64,000 bases of DNA from Desulfobacterales bacterium (GTDB lineage Bacteria > Desulfobacterota > Desulfobacteria > Desulfobacterales > JAIPEE01), in assembly GCA_021737275.1 (NCBI GenBank), contig JAIPEE010000010.1:1-64000 (forward strand), read 5' to 3'. The notes beneath the pieces were generated by a model. It searched no databases, was not told the origin of the DNA, and saw nothing but the letters and a program-made list of their open reading frames with translations. Both the position numbers and the translations under genes were made by a program. This document shows positions 30,061 through 40,615 of the stretch, one piece after another; the stretch's first letter is position 1, and every line of letters starts with the position of its first letter.

Positions 30061-32694
30061 GTGTCAGTATCGGAAAAAAATGGAAAAATATCTTTAAGCC
30101 CGGCGGCAGCTGATTTATACACTGGTAAGGCCCGGCTTATTAAACAATTTTTAAAGGGCAGTGTTTCAGATTTTTTACTGGAGCATACCCGGCTTATGGA
30201 TAATTATTTTCGTGAGCGCTATGAAAAAAGTGTTGTAGGCCCCTTTATAGATATCAGTAAAAAACCGTATGTGGTAATCGCACTTGGCGGATATGGCAGG
30301 GAAGAGCAGTGCGTTCATTCTGATGTGGATGTGCTTTTTCTTTTTGACCAGGCTGTCCCGGATGAAGCGGAACCCCTTATGCGGGAGATGATTTATCCGT
30401 TATGGGATGCAGGGCTTGATGTCGGGCATGCTACACGCTCCCTTGAAGAGACTGTTCAGGGTGCGAATGAAGATATGGATATCCTGACACCTCTTCTTGA
30501 TGCCCGGTTTGTCTGCGGCATTTCATCCCTTTATACTAAACTGGTTGATCAGCTCCATGAAAGAATACTTAAAGTACGTGCAGATGATATCATTGCATGG
30601 CTAATGGAGAGAAATAAAAAAAGGCATGACCGGTTCGGTGATTCTACAAATCTGCTGGAACCCAACCTTAAGGATGGTCAGGGCGGCTTGAGAGATTACC
30701 ACACCATGCTATGGATTGCACGGATAAAGCTTGGACTGAAAAATTTTCAGGATTTTAAATATCAGGGCTTTCTCCTACAAGATGAGTTTCACCGGTTTTC
30801 CAATTCGCTAAAATTTATCTGGAATGTCCGAAATCAACTGCATGAACTGACCGGCAGAAAATGCGATCAACTTCATTTTGAATACCAGATTCGTCTGGCC
30901 AGGGCTTTAAAATATAAAGGTATCAATGATCACGAATCTGTTGAGAAGTTTTTGGGCGATTTGCATTCAAAAATGTCCTTTGTCAAACAGCAATACCTGA
31001 TGTTTCTTTCAGAGACAGGATATTTAAGACAGGGCAGGGGACGGAAAAAAATAGTCACGTGCAAGATTGAAGGCCTGAATGTAAATCGGGGTCAGCTTGA
31101 ATTTTCAACAGCTGAAAAGATCTTGGAAGACCCGCTGCTGTTAATGCAGATTTTTGAGGAGAGCACACGCCTGAAAATCCCCCTCAGTGTTTCAGCAAAA
31201 CGATTGGTCAGGGAATTTAAGTTTTTAGTTAATGACAGATACAGAAAAGGCAAAGATGTTATTAAATCTTTTGAAAAGATCCTAATAACCCCTGACAACA
31301 CCGGATTTAATGTTCTGACTGAAATGTTGAATACCGGTTTTCTTGTACAGTTTATTCCCGAGTTATCGAGTATTATTAATAAAATTCAGTATGATGAATA
31401 CCATATCTTCCCGGTTGACAAGCATGTCCTTAGAACTGTGCAGACAATAAAATCCTTTGGTGAGCTGGATACGGTTTCCAGTGATAGCCTGCCGGTCAAG
31501 CTTTATAAAAAAATGTCAGGCAAAAAGCTGCTTTTATGGGCAGCCCTGTTGCATGATATTGGCAAAGGGAAGTCCAGCAGTGGACATGCTGAGGTAGGTG
31601 CGGAAATAACACGTAATCTTCTGGAGAGAATGGAATTCAAGCCCAAACAGATTGAGACCGTCTCTTTTCTGGTTGAAAAGCATCTCCTTTTAATAAAAAC
31701 AGCGACGCGAAGAGATCTGAACGATGAAGAGACCACTCTGGTCTGTGCCCGGAAGATTCAGAATACGAACCGGCTGACAATGCTTTATCTGTTAACGGTT
31801 GCAGACTCCATAGCGACCGGACCCAAAGCCTGGAATGAATGGACCGCCTCCCTTTTAAAAAATCTTTATTACAAGGTGATGGATATTCTGGAAAAGGGAG
31901 AACTTGCATCCTATGAAGTGGTTGAAAGCATTGAAAGGAAAAAGACCGGCGTGCTTGATTCAGCAAAGACGGAAGAACAGCGCAATGATCTTGAAAAAAA
32001 TTTTAAATTTATGTCTCCCCGTTATCTGTTGTATGCTGAAACAGATGATATCCTGCGTCATCTCAGCCTCTTCAAGAGCCTCGGAGATGATGACTTTGCC
32101 TGGGACATAGCCGGTGAACCGGATGATAACACCCGAACCGTAACCGTTTGTGCAAAGGACCGGCCCGGGCTTTTTTCAAGAATTGCAGGGGTGTTTACAC
32201 TAAACAGTATTGATATTCTGGATGTTCAGGTATTTACATGGCGTAACAAGGTTGCACTGGATATTTTTAAGGTGATGCCGCCACCGGACCGGATATTTGA
32301 AAATGAACGGTGGGCCCGTGTACGGAATCATCTTGTGGATTCTCTGGCCGGGAAAAAGGATCTCAAAAAAGCGCTTGAAAAGAAGATGAAGAGCTACAAA
32401 CCGGTTCAAAACCGTGTCAAAAGACGACCACACCGTGTAGATGTGGATAATAAGAGTTCAAGCTTTTTTACTATTATTGATGTTTTTACATATGATTTTC
32501 CGGGACTTTTATTTGCCATCACCGATGCACTTTTTAGAAGCGCTCTTGATGTGAGCGTTGCCAAAATTGCAACAAAGGTTGATCAGGTGGTTGATGTCTT
32601 TTATGTACGGGATCTTAATGGTGAGAAGGTTGATACACCTGAACAGGTTGAGGCTATAAAGTCAGCCATACTGAACGTATTACCGGAAATTTAA
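30061..32694 (+). CDS. glnD: PII uridylyltransferase / uridylyl-removing enzyme
   Basis: GlnD is the primary glutamine sensor; it adds UMP to PII when glutamine is low and removes it when glutamine is high. The 877-residue protein has the nucleotidyltransferase domain with GGYGREEQCVHSDVDVLFLF (about 78-98). An HD hydrolase domain carries LLHDIGKGKSSSGHAEVGAE (about 496-515). Two C-terminal ACT domains begin TVTVCAKDRPGLFSRIAGVF and DVFTYDFPGLLFAITDALF. It starts with GTG, preceded by AGGA at proper distance, and lies behind a sigma54 promoter. The length and all four domains are normal. Confidence 0.95.
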   Translation: MSVSEKNGKISLSPAAADLYTGKARLIKQFLKGSVSDFLLEHTRLMDNYFRERYEKSVVGPFIDISKKPYVVIALGGYGREEQCVHSDVDVLFLFDQAVPDEAEPLMREMIYPLWDAGLDVGHATRSLEETVQGANEDMDILTPLLDARFVCGISSLYTKLVDQLHERILKVRADDIIAWLMERNKKRHDRFGDSTNLLEPNLKDGQGGLRDYHTMLWIARIKLGLKNFQDFKYQGFLLQDEFHRFSNSLKFIWNVRNQLHELTGRKCDQLHFEYQIRLARALKYKGINDHESVEKFLGDLHSKMSFVKQQYLMFLSETGYLRQGRGRKKIVTCKIEGLNVNRGQLEFSTAEKILEDPLLLMQIFEESTRLKIPLSVSAKRLVREFKFLVNDRYRKGKDVIKSFEKILITPDNTGFNVLTEMLNTGFLVQFIPELSSIINKIQYDEYHIFPVDKHVLRTVQTIKSFGELDTVSSDSLPVKLYKKMSGKKLLLWAALLHDIGKGKSSSGHAEVGAEITRNLLERMEFKPKQIETVSFLVEKHLLLIKTATRRDLNDEETTLVCARKIQNTNRLTMLYLLTVADSIATGPKAWNEWTASLLKNLYYKVMDILEKGELASYEVVESIERKKTGVLDSAKTEEQRNDLEKNFKFMSPRYLLYAETDDILRHLSLFKSLGDDDFAWDIAGEPDDNTRTVTVCAKDRPGLFSRIAGVFTLNSIDILDVQVFTWRNKVALDIFKVMPPPDRIFENERWARVRNHLVDSLAGKKDLKKALEKKMKSYKPVQNRVKRRPHRVDVDNKSSSFFTIIDVFTYDFPGLLFAITDALFRSALDVSVAKIATKVDQVVDVFYVRDLNGEKVDTPEQVEAIKSAILNVLPEI

Positions 32695-32717
32695 TTATAC
32701 ATATTTTGTAACGCTAA

Positions 32718-33080
<363 letters not shown>

Positions 33081-33132
33081 GTTGTTCCTTTTTTAAAAGG
33101 GAGCACAAAAATAAAAATATAAGGAGATTGTC

Positions 33133-34548
33133 ATGAGTGCAGCAAAAAAGGTACTGGATTTGATCAAAGAGAAGGAACTTAAAGTGGTTGATATCCGGTT
33201 TATGGATTTCCCGGGTGTCTGGCAGCATTTCACAGTACCTGTCTCAGAACTTGACGAAGCAAGTTTTGAGGATGGTTATGGATTTGATGGTTCAAGTATT
33301 CGAGGCTGGCAACCCATTAATGCCAGCGATATGCTTGTCGTGCCTGATCCGGCAACAGCAAAAATGGATCCGTTTTTCAAAATTCCGACACTGGTGCTGA
33401 TAGGAAATATTGTAGATCCTATGACCAGAGAGCCCTATTCACGGGATCCACGTTTTATTGCACAGAAGGCTGAAGCCTACGTGAAAAGCAGTGGCGTTGG
33501 CGATACCGCATATTTTGGCCCGGAAGCGGAATTTTTTATTTTTGATGATGTCCGGTATCAGTCTGATAAAAATGGTGCATATTATGCCGTTGACTCCATA
33601 GAAGGTAGCTGGAATTCAGGCAGAAATGAAAATCCGAATCTCGGGTATAAACCCCGCTTTAAGGAGGGCTATTTCCCTGTACCGCCTGTGGATAAATTTC
33701 AGGATATCCGTACAGAGATGATGCTGGTTCTTGAAGCGCTCGGTATTGATGTGGAGTGTCATCATCACGAGGTGGCATCCGGCGGACAGGCAGAAATTGA
33801 CATGCGCTTTAAGCCTTTGCTCCAGATGGGTGATCAGCTGGTATGGTTTAAATATGTTTTAAAGAATGTGGCTTATCAGCATGGCCATACGGTTACGTTT
33901 ATGCCGAAACCGATTTTCGAAGATAATGGTACGGGTATGCATATCCATATCAGTATCTGGAAAGAAGGGAAACCGCTCTTTGCCGGAAATGAGTATGCCG
34001 GTGTTTCCAAGGAGGCGCTCTATGGTATCGGCGGTATTCTGAAGCATTGCGGCGCGTTGTGTGCGTTTACCAATCCGACAACCAACTCTTACAAGCGTCT
34101 TGTTCCCGGGTTTGAGGCGCCGGTAAATCTGGCTTACTCCAGCAGAAACAGAAGTGCCGCAGTAAGGATACCCATGTACTCAGCATCACCCAAGGCCAAA
34201 CGCCTTGAGTTCAGAACGCCGGACCCGTCCTGTAACGGTTACCTTGCATTTTCCGCTCTTTTGATGGCCGTACTAGATGGCATTGAAAACAAAATCGATC
34301 CGGGTGAACCGCTGGATAAAGATATTTACGGCCTGCCGCCGGAAGAGCTGGCTAATATTCCCTGTGCACCGGGATCCCTTGAAGAGGCGCTCATGGCACT
34401 AAAAGAGGATCATGATTTTTTGCTGAAAGGCGATGTCTTTACTCAGGATGTTATTGATAAGTGGATTTCATACAAGATGGAGCATGAAGTTAAACCTGTC
34501 AAACTTCGTCCGCACCCGTATGAGTTTTCACTGTATTATGATTTATAA
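33133..34548 (+). CDS. glnA: glutamine synthetase, type I
   Basis: GlnA makes glutamine from glutamate, ammonia and ATP. The 471-residue protein is type [14 protein letters not shown] near the N-terminus, DGSSIRGW latch region, GPEAEFFIF metal ligands, the ATP site around [10 protein letters not shown], and [18 protein letters not shown]. The adenylylation site is conserved as [16 protein letters not shown], with Tyr near residue 397. This fits the GlnE gene in the same block (GSI-beta type control). AAGGAG precedes the ATG. Transcription ends at a strong terminator at 34584. Confidence 0.97.
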   Translation: MSAAKKVLDLIKEKELKVVDIRFMDFPGVWQHFTVPVSELDEASFEDGYGFDGSSIRGWQPINASDMLVVPDPATAKMDPFFKIPTLVLIGNIVDPMTREPYSRDPRFIAQKAEAYVKSSGVGDTAYFGPEAEFFIFDDVRYQSDKNGAYYAVDSIEGSWNSGRNENPNLGYKPRFKEGYFPVPPVDKFQDIRTEMMLVLEALGIDVECHHHEVASGGQAEIDMRFKPLLQMGDQLVWFKYVLKNVAYQHGHTVTFMPKPIFEDNGTGMHIHISIWKEGKPLFAGNEYAGVSKEALYGIGGILKHCGALCAFTNPTTNSYKRLVPGFEAPVNLAYSSRNRSAAVRIPMYSASPKAKRLEFRTPDPSCNGYLAFSALLMAVLDGIENKIDPGEPLDKDIYGLPPEELANIPCAPGSLEEALMALKEDHDFLLKGDVFTQDVIDKWISYKMEHEVKPVKLRPHPYEFSLYYDL

Positions 34549-34583
34549 TAAATAGCAGTTGTTAAATCGTTGGAAGATTGAAG

Positions 34584-34624
34584 CGGGAGGTAATATTGAT
34601 TTGCCTCCTGTTTTTTTAATCTTC
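34584..34624 (+). terminator. rho-independent terminator of glnA
   Basis: CGGGAGGT pairs with GCCTCCTG (two G-U pairs) around a 10-base loop, followed directly by seven T (34611-34617). GAAGATT at 34573 and AATCTTC at 34618 can extend the stem, so it may also work for the convergent activator gene. Confidence 0.85.
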
Positions 34625-34693
34625 AAAATTATAATCAATTTAAAAATAATATGAAAATATTGGGTATTATATGAGGCATGGTTAAAAGTGGTC

Positions 34694-34707
34694 TTACAAA
34701 ATTGTAA
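34694..34707. repeat. TTACA-N4-TGTAA palindrome like the glnD upstream boxes
   Basis: TTACAAAATTGTAA has the same half-sites and spacing as the two boxes upstream of glnD. It sits between the glnA terminator and the stop codon of the GAF-sigma54 activator. It may be a third site for the same protein or chance in AT-rich DNA. Confidence 0.4.
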
Positions 34708-34717
34708 CTTTATTTTT

Positions 34718-36229
34718 TTATCGATAGTTTCGATAATCAACACCGGATTTTTGTGCCTTATATGAAAACTTTCGTACAGTCGTTTTCAATATTTTAGCAG
34801 CCAGGGTGATGTTTCCCTTTGTATTTTTCAGGGAATCAATGATCATCTCTCTTTCAAGATTGGCAATGGCATCCTCAAGTGACAGGGCGGGCAGTGTATC
34901 CGACTCTGTTCCGGTCTGAAGTGTGGGCGGAAGATGATAACTGTGGATAACTCCGCCGTCACACAGTACTACGGCCCGTTCGATACAGTTTTCAAGCTCC
35001 CGGACATTACCGGGCCAGTGATAGTCCATCATCATGTCTATAGCCGGTGTTGAAAATCGTCTGATATCCTTGTTGTTTTCATGGGCGGTTTTTTTGAGAA
35101 AGTGTTCGGCAAGAAGAAGGATGTCGGTCTTTCTCTCTCTCAGTGGCGGCATATAAATGGGAAACACATTCAGTCGGTAATAAAGGTCTCCCCTGAATGA
35201 GCCCTCTTCAACAGCAGATTCCAGATTTTTATTGGTAGCTGCAATAATACGGACATCCGTTTTCCTGACCGTATGTCCGCCGAGTCGCTCATACTCTTTC
35301 TCCTGAAGCACTCTTAAAAGTCTGGCTTGTATATCGAGGTCAATAGTGCCGATTTCATCAAGAAAGATAGTGCCTTTGTGGGCCATCTCAAATTTGCCCT
35401 TTTTCTGTTTAATGGCACCCGTAAATGCACCTTTTTCATGACCGAAAAGCTCGCTTTCAATCAGGGTGGAAGGTATGGCCGCGCAGTTAACCTTAATAAA
35501 GGGAAATTTTGATCGAGGGCTGTTATAGTGCACCGAGTTTGCAACCAGCTCTTTACCGGTGCCGCTTTCACCACGAATCAGAACAGTGGCATTACTGCTG
35601 GAAACCTGGGAGATCATTTGAAAGACTTCCCTCATTTTATTGCTGTTTCCGATAATATTATTAATGCTGTAACGGTTTTCCAGCTCGTTTTCCAGGCGGT
35701 TTTTTTCATCTTCGAGCTGTTTTTTTTCAAGATGGATGATCTCCAGATTAATGACATGCCGGGCAATCATGGATGACACAACAAACAGGAGTTTTTCATC
35801 CCTGCTCAGGGAAAAATTCTTTTCATAAGGTTTTTCCACACTCAGCGCACCTATTACTTTTTTCCCTTTTTCAATGGGTACACAGAGAAAGGAACGCTCA
35901 GCTCTTTTTTGGTTTTTCGTAATTTTAAAAGATGAATTTTCACTTATTCTGGAGATGCTAACCGCTTTTCCTGACTGAATAACCCTGCCGGTCAAGCCTT
36001 CTCCCAGTTTGTATTTTATTTTTTTTGAAGAAATATTAGAATAATCATGGGCAACCTCAATACTGATTTCGTTTCGGAACGGATCAAGAACGGTCACAAT
36101 ACCATTATCCATATTCAGTGCACTGGAAAGAATATCCAGCACATTGTATAATGCTTTTTTAAGATCAAGCTGTTCATTTAGCGCCTTGCTGATTTCATAC
36201 AGCAGTGTGATTTCTTCAATCTTTTTCAT
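34718..36229 (-). CDS. GAF-domain sigma54-dependent activator (NifA-like architecture)
   Basis: A 503-residue enhancer-binding protein. A GAF domain covers about residues 20-165 and has no conserved phospho-acceptor. The AAA+ domain (about 190-415) shows Walker A GESGTGKE, the intact GAFTGA loop and Walker [14 protein letters not shown] Fis-type helix-turn-helix ends the protein. This is the NifA/FhlA-like layout, but no nif genes are present here. The gene converges on glnA, and the sigma54 promoter and paired palindromes before glnD make nitrogen control a reasonable inference. The signal bound by the GAF domain is unknown. Confidence 0.88.
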   Translation of the reverse strand: MKKIEEITLLYEISKALNEQLDLKKALYNVLDILSSALNMDNGIVTVLDPFRNEISIEVAHDYSNISSKKIKYKLGEGLTGRVIQSGKAVSISRISENSSFKITKNQKRAERSFLCVPIEKGKKVIGALSVEKPYEKNFSLSRDEKLLFVVSSMIARHVINLEIIHLEKKQLEDEKNRLENELENRYSINNIIGNSNKMREVFQMISQVSSSNATVLIRGESGTGKELVANSVHYNSPRSKFPFIKVNCAAIPSTLIESELFGHEKGAFTGAIKQKKGKFEMAHKGTIFLDEIGTIDLDIQARLLRVLQEKEYERLGGHTVRKTDVRIIAATNKNLESAVEEGSFRGDLYYRLNVFPIYMPPLRERKTDILLLAEHFLKKTAHENNKDIRRFSTPAIDMMMDYHWPGNVRELENCIERAVVLCDGGVIHSYHLPPTLQTGTESDTLPALSLEDAIANLEREMIIDSLKNTKGNITLAAKILKTTVRKFSYKAQKSGVDYRNYR

Positions 36230-36412
36230 GTTGACTCAGTATGTTTTCAGGTTCTCTATTATCTGTATCATATTGATTTCGTCTGCACTAATAGCGTAAT
36301 AAAAAATAAATATCAATAATATGGGATTCATGAAATAAAAACGTTTTATAAGGAGCAAATAAAAATGTTTGCAATTCTAAAATCATTGTGTATGCTTACT
36401 TGATATGACTTT

Positions 36413-36427
36413 GGACTTTCAAAGTCC
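36413..36427. repeat. 15-bp palindrome upstream of the small hypothetical gene
   Basis: GGACTTT-C-AAAGTCC is a perfect palindrome 75 bases before the 82-residue gene and about 180 bases before the divergent activator gene. It could be an operator for either gene. Confidence 0.5.
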
Positions 36428-36502
36428 CCCATGTTTTTAGTCCTGTTATGACTTTTATAACTGTTTATATGAAAAAACTTTTAACCTGAAGAGGGCATCA
36501 AG

Positions 36503-36751
36503 ATGGGTAGCGAAAAAAAAGACAACAAATTTACAACATCATACAAACCGATAACGATCAGGACCACCGATGGTTCCACTCTGATGGGGAAGATTAATAT
36601 TGCTGATAACAGCCGTGTTTCAGATATGTTCCTCAGCCCGGAGCCGTTTGTTGTGATGATCGATGTGGCTTCCAAAGATGGTGTGCACAAGACACGGTTT
36701 GTAAACAAAGCCCATATTGTATGGGTTGAACCGGACGAAATTGAAGAGTAA
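36503..36751 (+). CDS. small conserved-looking protein, unknown function
   Basis: The product has 82 residues, no signal peptide and no membrane segment. It starts at an ATG 13 bases after GAGGG. The pattern of short strands (PITIRTTDGSTLMGKINI, PFVVMIDVASKDG, TRFVNKAHIVWVEPDE) suggests a small beta barrel, perhaps Sm-like, but this is only an impression. It has its own terminator and a palindrome upstream, so it is probably a single-gene transcript. I cannot assign a function. Confidence 0.7.
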   Translation: MGSEKKDNKFTTSYKPITIRTTDGSTLMGKINIADNSRVSDMFLSPEPFVVMIDVASKDGVHKTRFVNKAHIVWVEPDEIEE

Positions 36752-36758
36752 CTACAAT

Positions 36759-36805
36759 ACTGCCGCCTGAAGGGTTCATACAAGCGGCAGTCTGTTTATT
36801 TTTTT
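36759..36805 (+). terminator. rho-independent terminator
   Basis: ACTGCCGC (36759-36766) pairs perfectly with GCGGCAGT (36784-36791), followed by a T-rich tail to 36805. It ends the 82-residue gene and separates it from the convergent fabD. Confidence 0.85.
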
Positions 36806-36825
36806 GAATAAATTCTGCCGGAAAA

Positions 36826-37770
36826 TCAGGCAATACCAGTCAAAAACTTTTCAAGTGTTTTTAAATTATTCACATTGAAGCATTTGTAAGGGTAGTCTTT
36901 GGGCGCGATCTTTTTTAAAAGGCCCGCCAGTACTTTTCCAGGACCGGCTTCCACAAAAATCTCAACCTCTTCATCAATGAGGCGGCATATCGTGTCATAC
37001 CATCTGACCGGACTGCATAGCTGTTTTATCATGGTGGCGCGAATTTCATCCGGATCCGTAATATAATCTGCCGTTACATTAAAGATGACGGATTTGGCTT
37101 TCTCATTAAAAGTAATCCGGTTCAAAACCTCGGTAAACGGTATTTCCGCTCCCCGAATGAGCTCACTGTGCCATGCACCGCTGACCATGAGTGGTATCAC
37201 ACGAACACCTTGCTCTGAGGCAAGATCAGATGCTTTTTGTACGGCATCCGGTGAACCGGTAATAACAATCTGTGTTTCCATATTGTGGTTGGCAACAGAA
37301 ACCACACCGCCGGATTCCAAAGCCGCTTTTTTAACAATCTCACTGACGGCATCAACATTGAGCCCTATGATAGCAGCCATGGCGCCTTTAAATTTAGTTG
37401 ACTCGGCATGCATAAGTGAGCCGCGGTTAAAAACGGCCCTGGCTGTATCTTCCCGAGAAAGGATACCGGAAGCGGATAGCGCACAGTATTCGCCAAGGCT
37501 GTGGCCGGCAGAAACGTTCGGCTTAATACCTTCTTTTTCAATGGCAGCAAGGCATGCAAGGTTAACGGCTGTAACGGCCGGTTGAAGATTAACTGTTTCA
37601 GTCAACTCCTCCATCGGCCCATTAAAGCAAAGTTTGGAGATGTTAGCCTTTGCAATCTCATCAGTCATGTCAAAAATTTCCCTGATGAAATCAAACTCTT
37701 CGTACAGATCCTTTCCCATTCCTACAATTTGAGATCCCTGCCCCGGGAACATAAATGCTGTTTTTTTCAA
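36826..37770 (-). CDS. fabD: malonyl-CoA:ACP transacylase
   Basis: FabD loads malonyl groups on acyl carrier protein for fatty acid synthesis. The 314-residue protein begins TAFMFPGQGSQIVGMGKDLYE. It has the nucleophile motif GHSLGEYCAL (Ser about 92), the Arg of FNRGSLMHAE and the catalytic His in VSGAWHSEL. I accept the TTG at 37770 as start because AGGAGGAG lies just upstream. No other fab genes are present here; its operon partner, if any, is the upstream hemA, 60 bases away. Confidence 0.95.
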   Translation of the reverse strand: MKKTAFMFPGQGSQIVGMGKDLYEEFDFIREIFDMTDEIAKANISKLCFNGPMEELTETVNLQPAVTAVNLACLAAIEKEGIKPNVSAGHSLGEYCALSASGILSREDTARAVFNRGSLMHAESTKFKGAMAAIIGLNVDAVSEIVKKAALESGGVVSVANHNMETQIVITGSPDAVQKASDLASEQGVRVIPLMVSGAWHSELIRGAEIPFTEVLNRITFNEKAKSVIFNVTADYITDPDEIRATMIKQLCSPVRWYDTICRLIDEEVEIFVEAGPGKVLAGLLKKIAPKDYPYKCFNVNNLKTLEKFLTGIA

Positions 37771-37830
37771 GTTCTCCTCCTGTTGTTCTGAATCTTTTAT
37801 GTTGTTTCACAGAATAAAACAGAAATAAAG

Positions 37831-39129
37831 TTAGTCATCAAGTTTGAACAACTTGCGGGTCATATCCAGGTATATAGACTTATTGCCGCGGCATCGGTCA
37901 CTTTTTAGAAATCGGGTCGGGTGATGCATGATCTTGTTAATCAATGCATCTGACATTCTTGAAAGCGCTTCAGTATCAGAGTGCTTCAGATGAGGCAGGC
38001 CTTTTAAGGTCTTATCAATCTCCAGTTTGACAAGGTCGTCAATTTTTTCTCTCAGCGCAACAATGGTTGGAACAACATCAAGGCTTTCATACCACTGGCG
38101 AAAATGGATGACTGCTTCATCAATGATTCTTTCACCTTTCAGGGCTTCCTTGTTACGATCCTCCATATTTTCCTCGATGACACCTTTGAGATCATCAATA
38201 TCATAAACATAGGCGTTGTTGGCCTTGTTGATGTCCGGGTCGATGTCCCTCGGTACGGCAATATCAATAAAGAAGATGGGTCGGTTTTTGCGGCTTCGCA
38301 TGACACCCTTGACATCCTTACGCTCAATTACAAATCCGGGTGCGCCTGTGGAACTGATAATAATATCAGCAACCTTTAAATATTCTGAAATCTCTTCCAT
38401 GCGGATAGGTGTGCCTTTAAAGCGCTTTGCCATTGCAACACCATTTTCAAATGTCCGGTTGGCCACAAAGATATCACCGGCATGATGCCGGATCAGATGC
38501 TCAACCGCCAGCTCAGCCATTTCACCGGCACCAACCAGCATGATCTTTTTATCTTCGAGATCTCCAAAAATTTTCCGGGCCAGTTCAATGGCGGCATAAC
38601 TGATGGAAACGGCATGATCTCCGATGCCGGTTTCGGTTCGTACACGTTTGGCCACAAAAAAGGTACGGTGCAGAAGACGGTTTAATATGACCCCGGATGT
38701 TTTTTTTTCAGTTGCAGTCAGATAGGCATCTTTTATCTGTCCCAGTATCTGGGGTTCTCCAACAACAAGAGAGTCGAGGCTGGCGGCCACCCTGAAAAGA
38801 TGACGAACCGCTTCATCTTTTTCATGCACATAAAGAGAGGTGTCAAATTTATTCAGGGAAATATTTTTTGATTGAGCAATGAAATCTTTTAAACATTTGA
38901 CAGTCTGTTCAATATCGGTTGAAGCCATAAGAAATTCAACCCGATTACAGGTAGAGAGCAGAAAGGTTTCATGAATATGGTCAAAATCCTGAAGTGTTTT
39001 AAGGGTTGATATTGTCTCTTCTTTTGAAAAAGCAAGACACTCTCGGACTGATACCGGGGCCGTTTTATGGTTTAAACCCACCAGGACAATATCAAGTTTA
39101 GGCATATTATTTTGAAGAAATTGATCCAT
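37831..39129 (-). CDS. hemA: glutamyl-tRNA reductase
   Basis: HemA reduces glutamyl-tRNA to glutamate-1-semialdehyde, the first step of C5 tetrapyrrole synthesis. The 432-residue protein has LVGLNHKTAPVSVRE and the catalytic Cys in LLSTCNRVEF (about residue 60). The NADPH domain shows KIMLVGAGEMAELAVEHL, and SRKNRPIFFIDIAVPRDIDP follows. The C-terminal dimerisation helix is present. A later Met at residue 9 is a possible alternative start. It lies eight bases after the CcsA/HemX-like gene, in the usual hemX-hemA order. Confidence 0.96.
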   Translation of the reverse strand: MDQFLQNNMPKLDIVLVGLNHKTAPVSVRECLAFSKEETISTLKTLQDFDHIHETFLLSTCNRVEFLMASTDIEQTVKCLKDFIAQSKNISLNKFDTSLYVHEKDEAVRHLFRVAASLDSLVVGEPQILGQIKDAYLTATEKKTSGVILNRLLHRTFFVAKRVRTETGIGDHAVSISYAAIELARKIFGDLEDKKIMLVGAGEMAELAVEHLIRHHAGDIFVANRTFENGVAMAKRFKGTPIRMEEISEYLKVADIIISSTGAPGFVIERKDVKGVMRSRKNRPIFFIDIAVPRDIDPDINKANNAYVYDIDDLKGVIEENMEDRNKEALKGERIIDEAVIHFRQWYESLDVVPTIVALREKIDDLVKLEIDKTLKGLPHLKHSDTEALSRMSDALINKIMHHPTRFLKSDRCRGNKSIYLDMTRKLFKLDD

Positions 39130-39136
39130 ATAAATC

Positions 39137-39955
39137 TTACTTTAAAAAAGCGCCATGATGTCCTTCAAAAAGAAGGCTCACACCAAAAAATGTAAATAAA
39201 ACAACCATAAAACCAATAATAGCCAGAATAGCCGATCGCTTGCCGCGCCAGCCGACCGTGATCCGTTCATGAAGCAGTACTGCATAAATCAACCATGTAA
39301 TACCGGACCAGACCTCTTTGGGGTCCCAGGTCCAGAATCGACCCCATGCGGTTTTTGCATAAACAAGACCGGAAATCAGCCCTATTGTTAATAAGGTGAA
39401 TCCTATAACCAGGCTTGCATACCCGGTTGCATCCAGCATTTCAAGAGAGGGGAGACGTTTAAAAACAAAACCCCGGCTTTTAGATTTGATGCTGCGTTCC
39501 TGCATCAGATAAAGAATCCCGGAACCGCAGGCCAGCGCAAAGGCCGCATCACCCAGCAGTACGGGAATAACATGAATGATCAGCCAGAAATTGTTTAATG
39601 TGGACTTATCCTCAAGCATCACCCATGGCACAAAAGCAGCAATAACCATCACAAGTGATGCCAATGGCGCTGCAAAGATACCCAGAACCTTAAGTTGGTA
39701 TTTATACTGTATAATCAAAAAGATACCGGATAATGCCCACGCCATCATTGAAAGCATTTCATGAAGATTCTGCACCGGCAGCAGTCCCGTAGAAGTTGTG
39801 CTGAAGACAAGGATTACGCTATGGCAGATAAATCCGGTCAGAAGCAGAAAATAGCCCGCCTTATGGAGATACTCTTTTTGCCAAAAAAGATAAAAGGCGT
39901 ATCCTGCAGTACTCATCATATAAAGCAGTATGGTCAGGGGAAAAAATATCTCCAT
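39137..39955 (-). CDS. CcsA/HemX-like membrane protein
   Basis: A 272-residue integral membrane protein with about eight helices. It has the tryptophan-rich haem-handling segment FWTWDPKEVWSGITW of the CcsA/ResC/CcmF family. Placed directly before hemA, it corresponds to HemX, a proposed regulator of glutamyl-tRNA reductase amount, or it may take part in cytochrome c assembly. A second CcsA-type protein is encoded at 58122 next to ResB and is the better candidate for cytochrome c maturation. The start ATG directly abuts the stop of the precorrin-2 dehydrogenase gene. Confidence 0.8.
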   Translation of the reverse strand: MEIFFPLTILLYMMSTAGYAFYLFWQKEYLHKAGYFLLLTGFICHSVILVFSTTSTGLLPVQNLHEMLSMMAWALSGIFLIIQYKYQLKVLGIFAAPLASLVMVIAAFVPWVMLEDKSTLNNFWLIIHVIPVLLGDAAFALACGSGILYLMQERSIKSKSRGFVFKRLPSLEMLDATGYASLVIGFTLLTIGLISGLVYAKTAWGRFWTWDPKEVWSGITWLIYAVLLHERITVGWRGKRSAILAIIGFMVVLFTFFGVSLLFEGHHGAFLK

Positions 39956-40615
39956 TTAATTCTCCATCAGTTTGTCATAGGAAAATCCGTCACCAATTAT
40001 ATTTAAAAGAAGCTTATCTATGTCTTCTGTTCTTTTGTCCCGCACCATTTCAAGGAGTCCGCTGTATATGAGATGTTCAAACAGCGGTTTATGTGCCTCA
40101 GGGTCATGCGTTTCAGTCAGAAGCATTTTACGCAGCCGGCCCATAAATTTAAGAAAATCAACATATTCAGGACCATAAGTATTTTCAATCTCTTTTTTGA
40201 GCCTTTTGGCAAATGCCGGGCTTTTGCCGGATGTTGAGATTGCAATCACAAGATCACCACGGTTAACAATGGCCGGAAGAATAAAGTTACACTCTTCGGG
40301 GCGATCGACAATATTACAAAGCATCCGGCTTTTATCTGCATCTGACCTGATTTGCCTGTTCAACGGTTCATTGTCGGTCGCACCGATTACCAGAAATCTG
40401 TTTTCAATATCTTCGGGCCGGTAGTCCCTGATTTCAAGGGTGATCTTACCATTATCGGCAAGATCAATGAGGGCAGGTGTTGCCTTAGCAGTTACAACAG
40501 TGACATCTGCTCCACATTCCAGAAGAGTGCGAACTTTACGAGTGCCGACACTGCCGCCGCCAACCACAAGGCAGGACCTTTTTTTTATATCAAGATTTAC
40601 AGGATAATATTTCAT
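39956..40615 (-). CDS. precorrin-2 dehydrogenase / sirohydrochlorin ferrochelatase-type protein
   Basis: A 219-residue protein equal to the N-terminal (CysG-B/Met8p) part of sirohaem synthase. The NAD-binding start is CLVVGGGSVGTRKVRTLLECGADVTV. ILPAIVNRGDLVIAISTSGKSPAFAKRLKKEIE is the family core with its conserved Ser. It oxidises precorrin-2 to sirohydrochlorin; Met8p-type members also insert iron. The methyltransferase part of CysG is absent and must be encoded elsewhere. Sirohaem is needed for dissimilatory sulfite reductase and, in many sulfate reducers, as a precursor in an alternative haem route, which fits the neighbouring hemA. Confidence 0.9.
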   Translation of the reverse strand: MKYYPVNLDIKKRSCLVVGGGSVGTRKVRTLLECGADVTVVTAKATPALIDLADNGKITLEIRDYRPEDIENRFLVIGATDNEPLNRQIRSDADKSRMLCNIVDRPEECNFILPAIVNRGDLVIAISTSGKSPAFAKRLKKEIENTYGPEYVDFLKFMGRLRKMLLTETHDPEAHKPLFEHLIYSGLLEMVRDKRTEDIDKLLLNIIGDGFSYDKLMEN

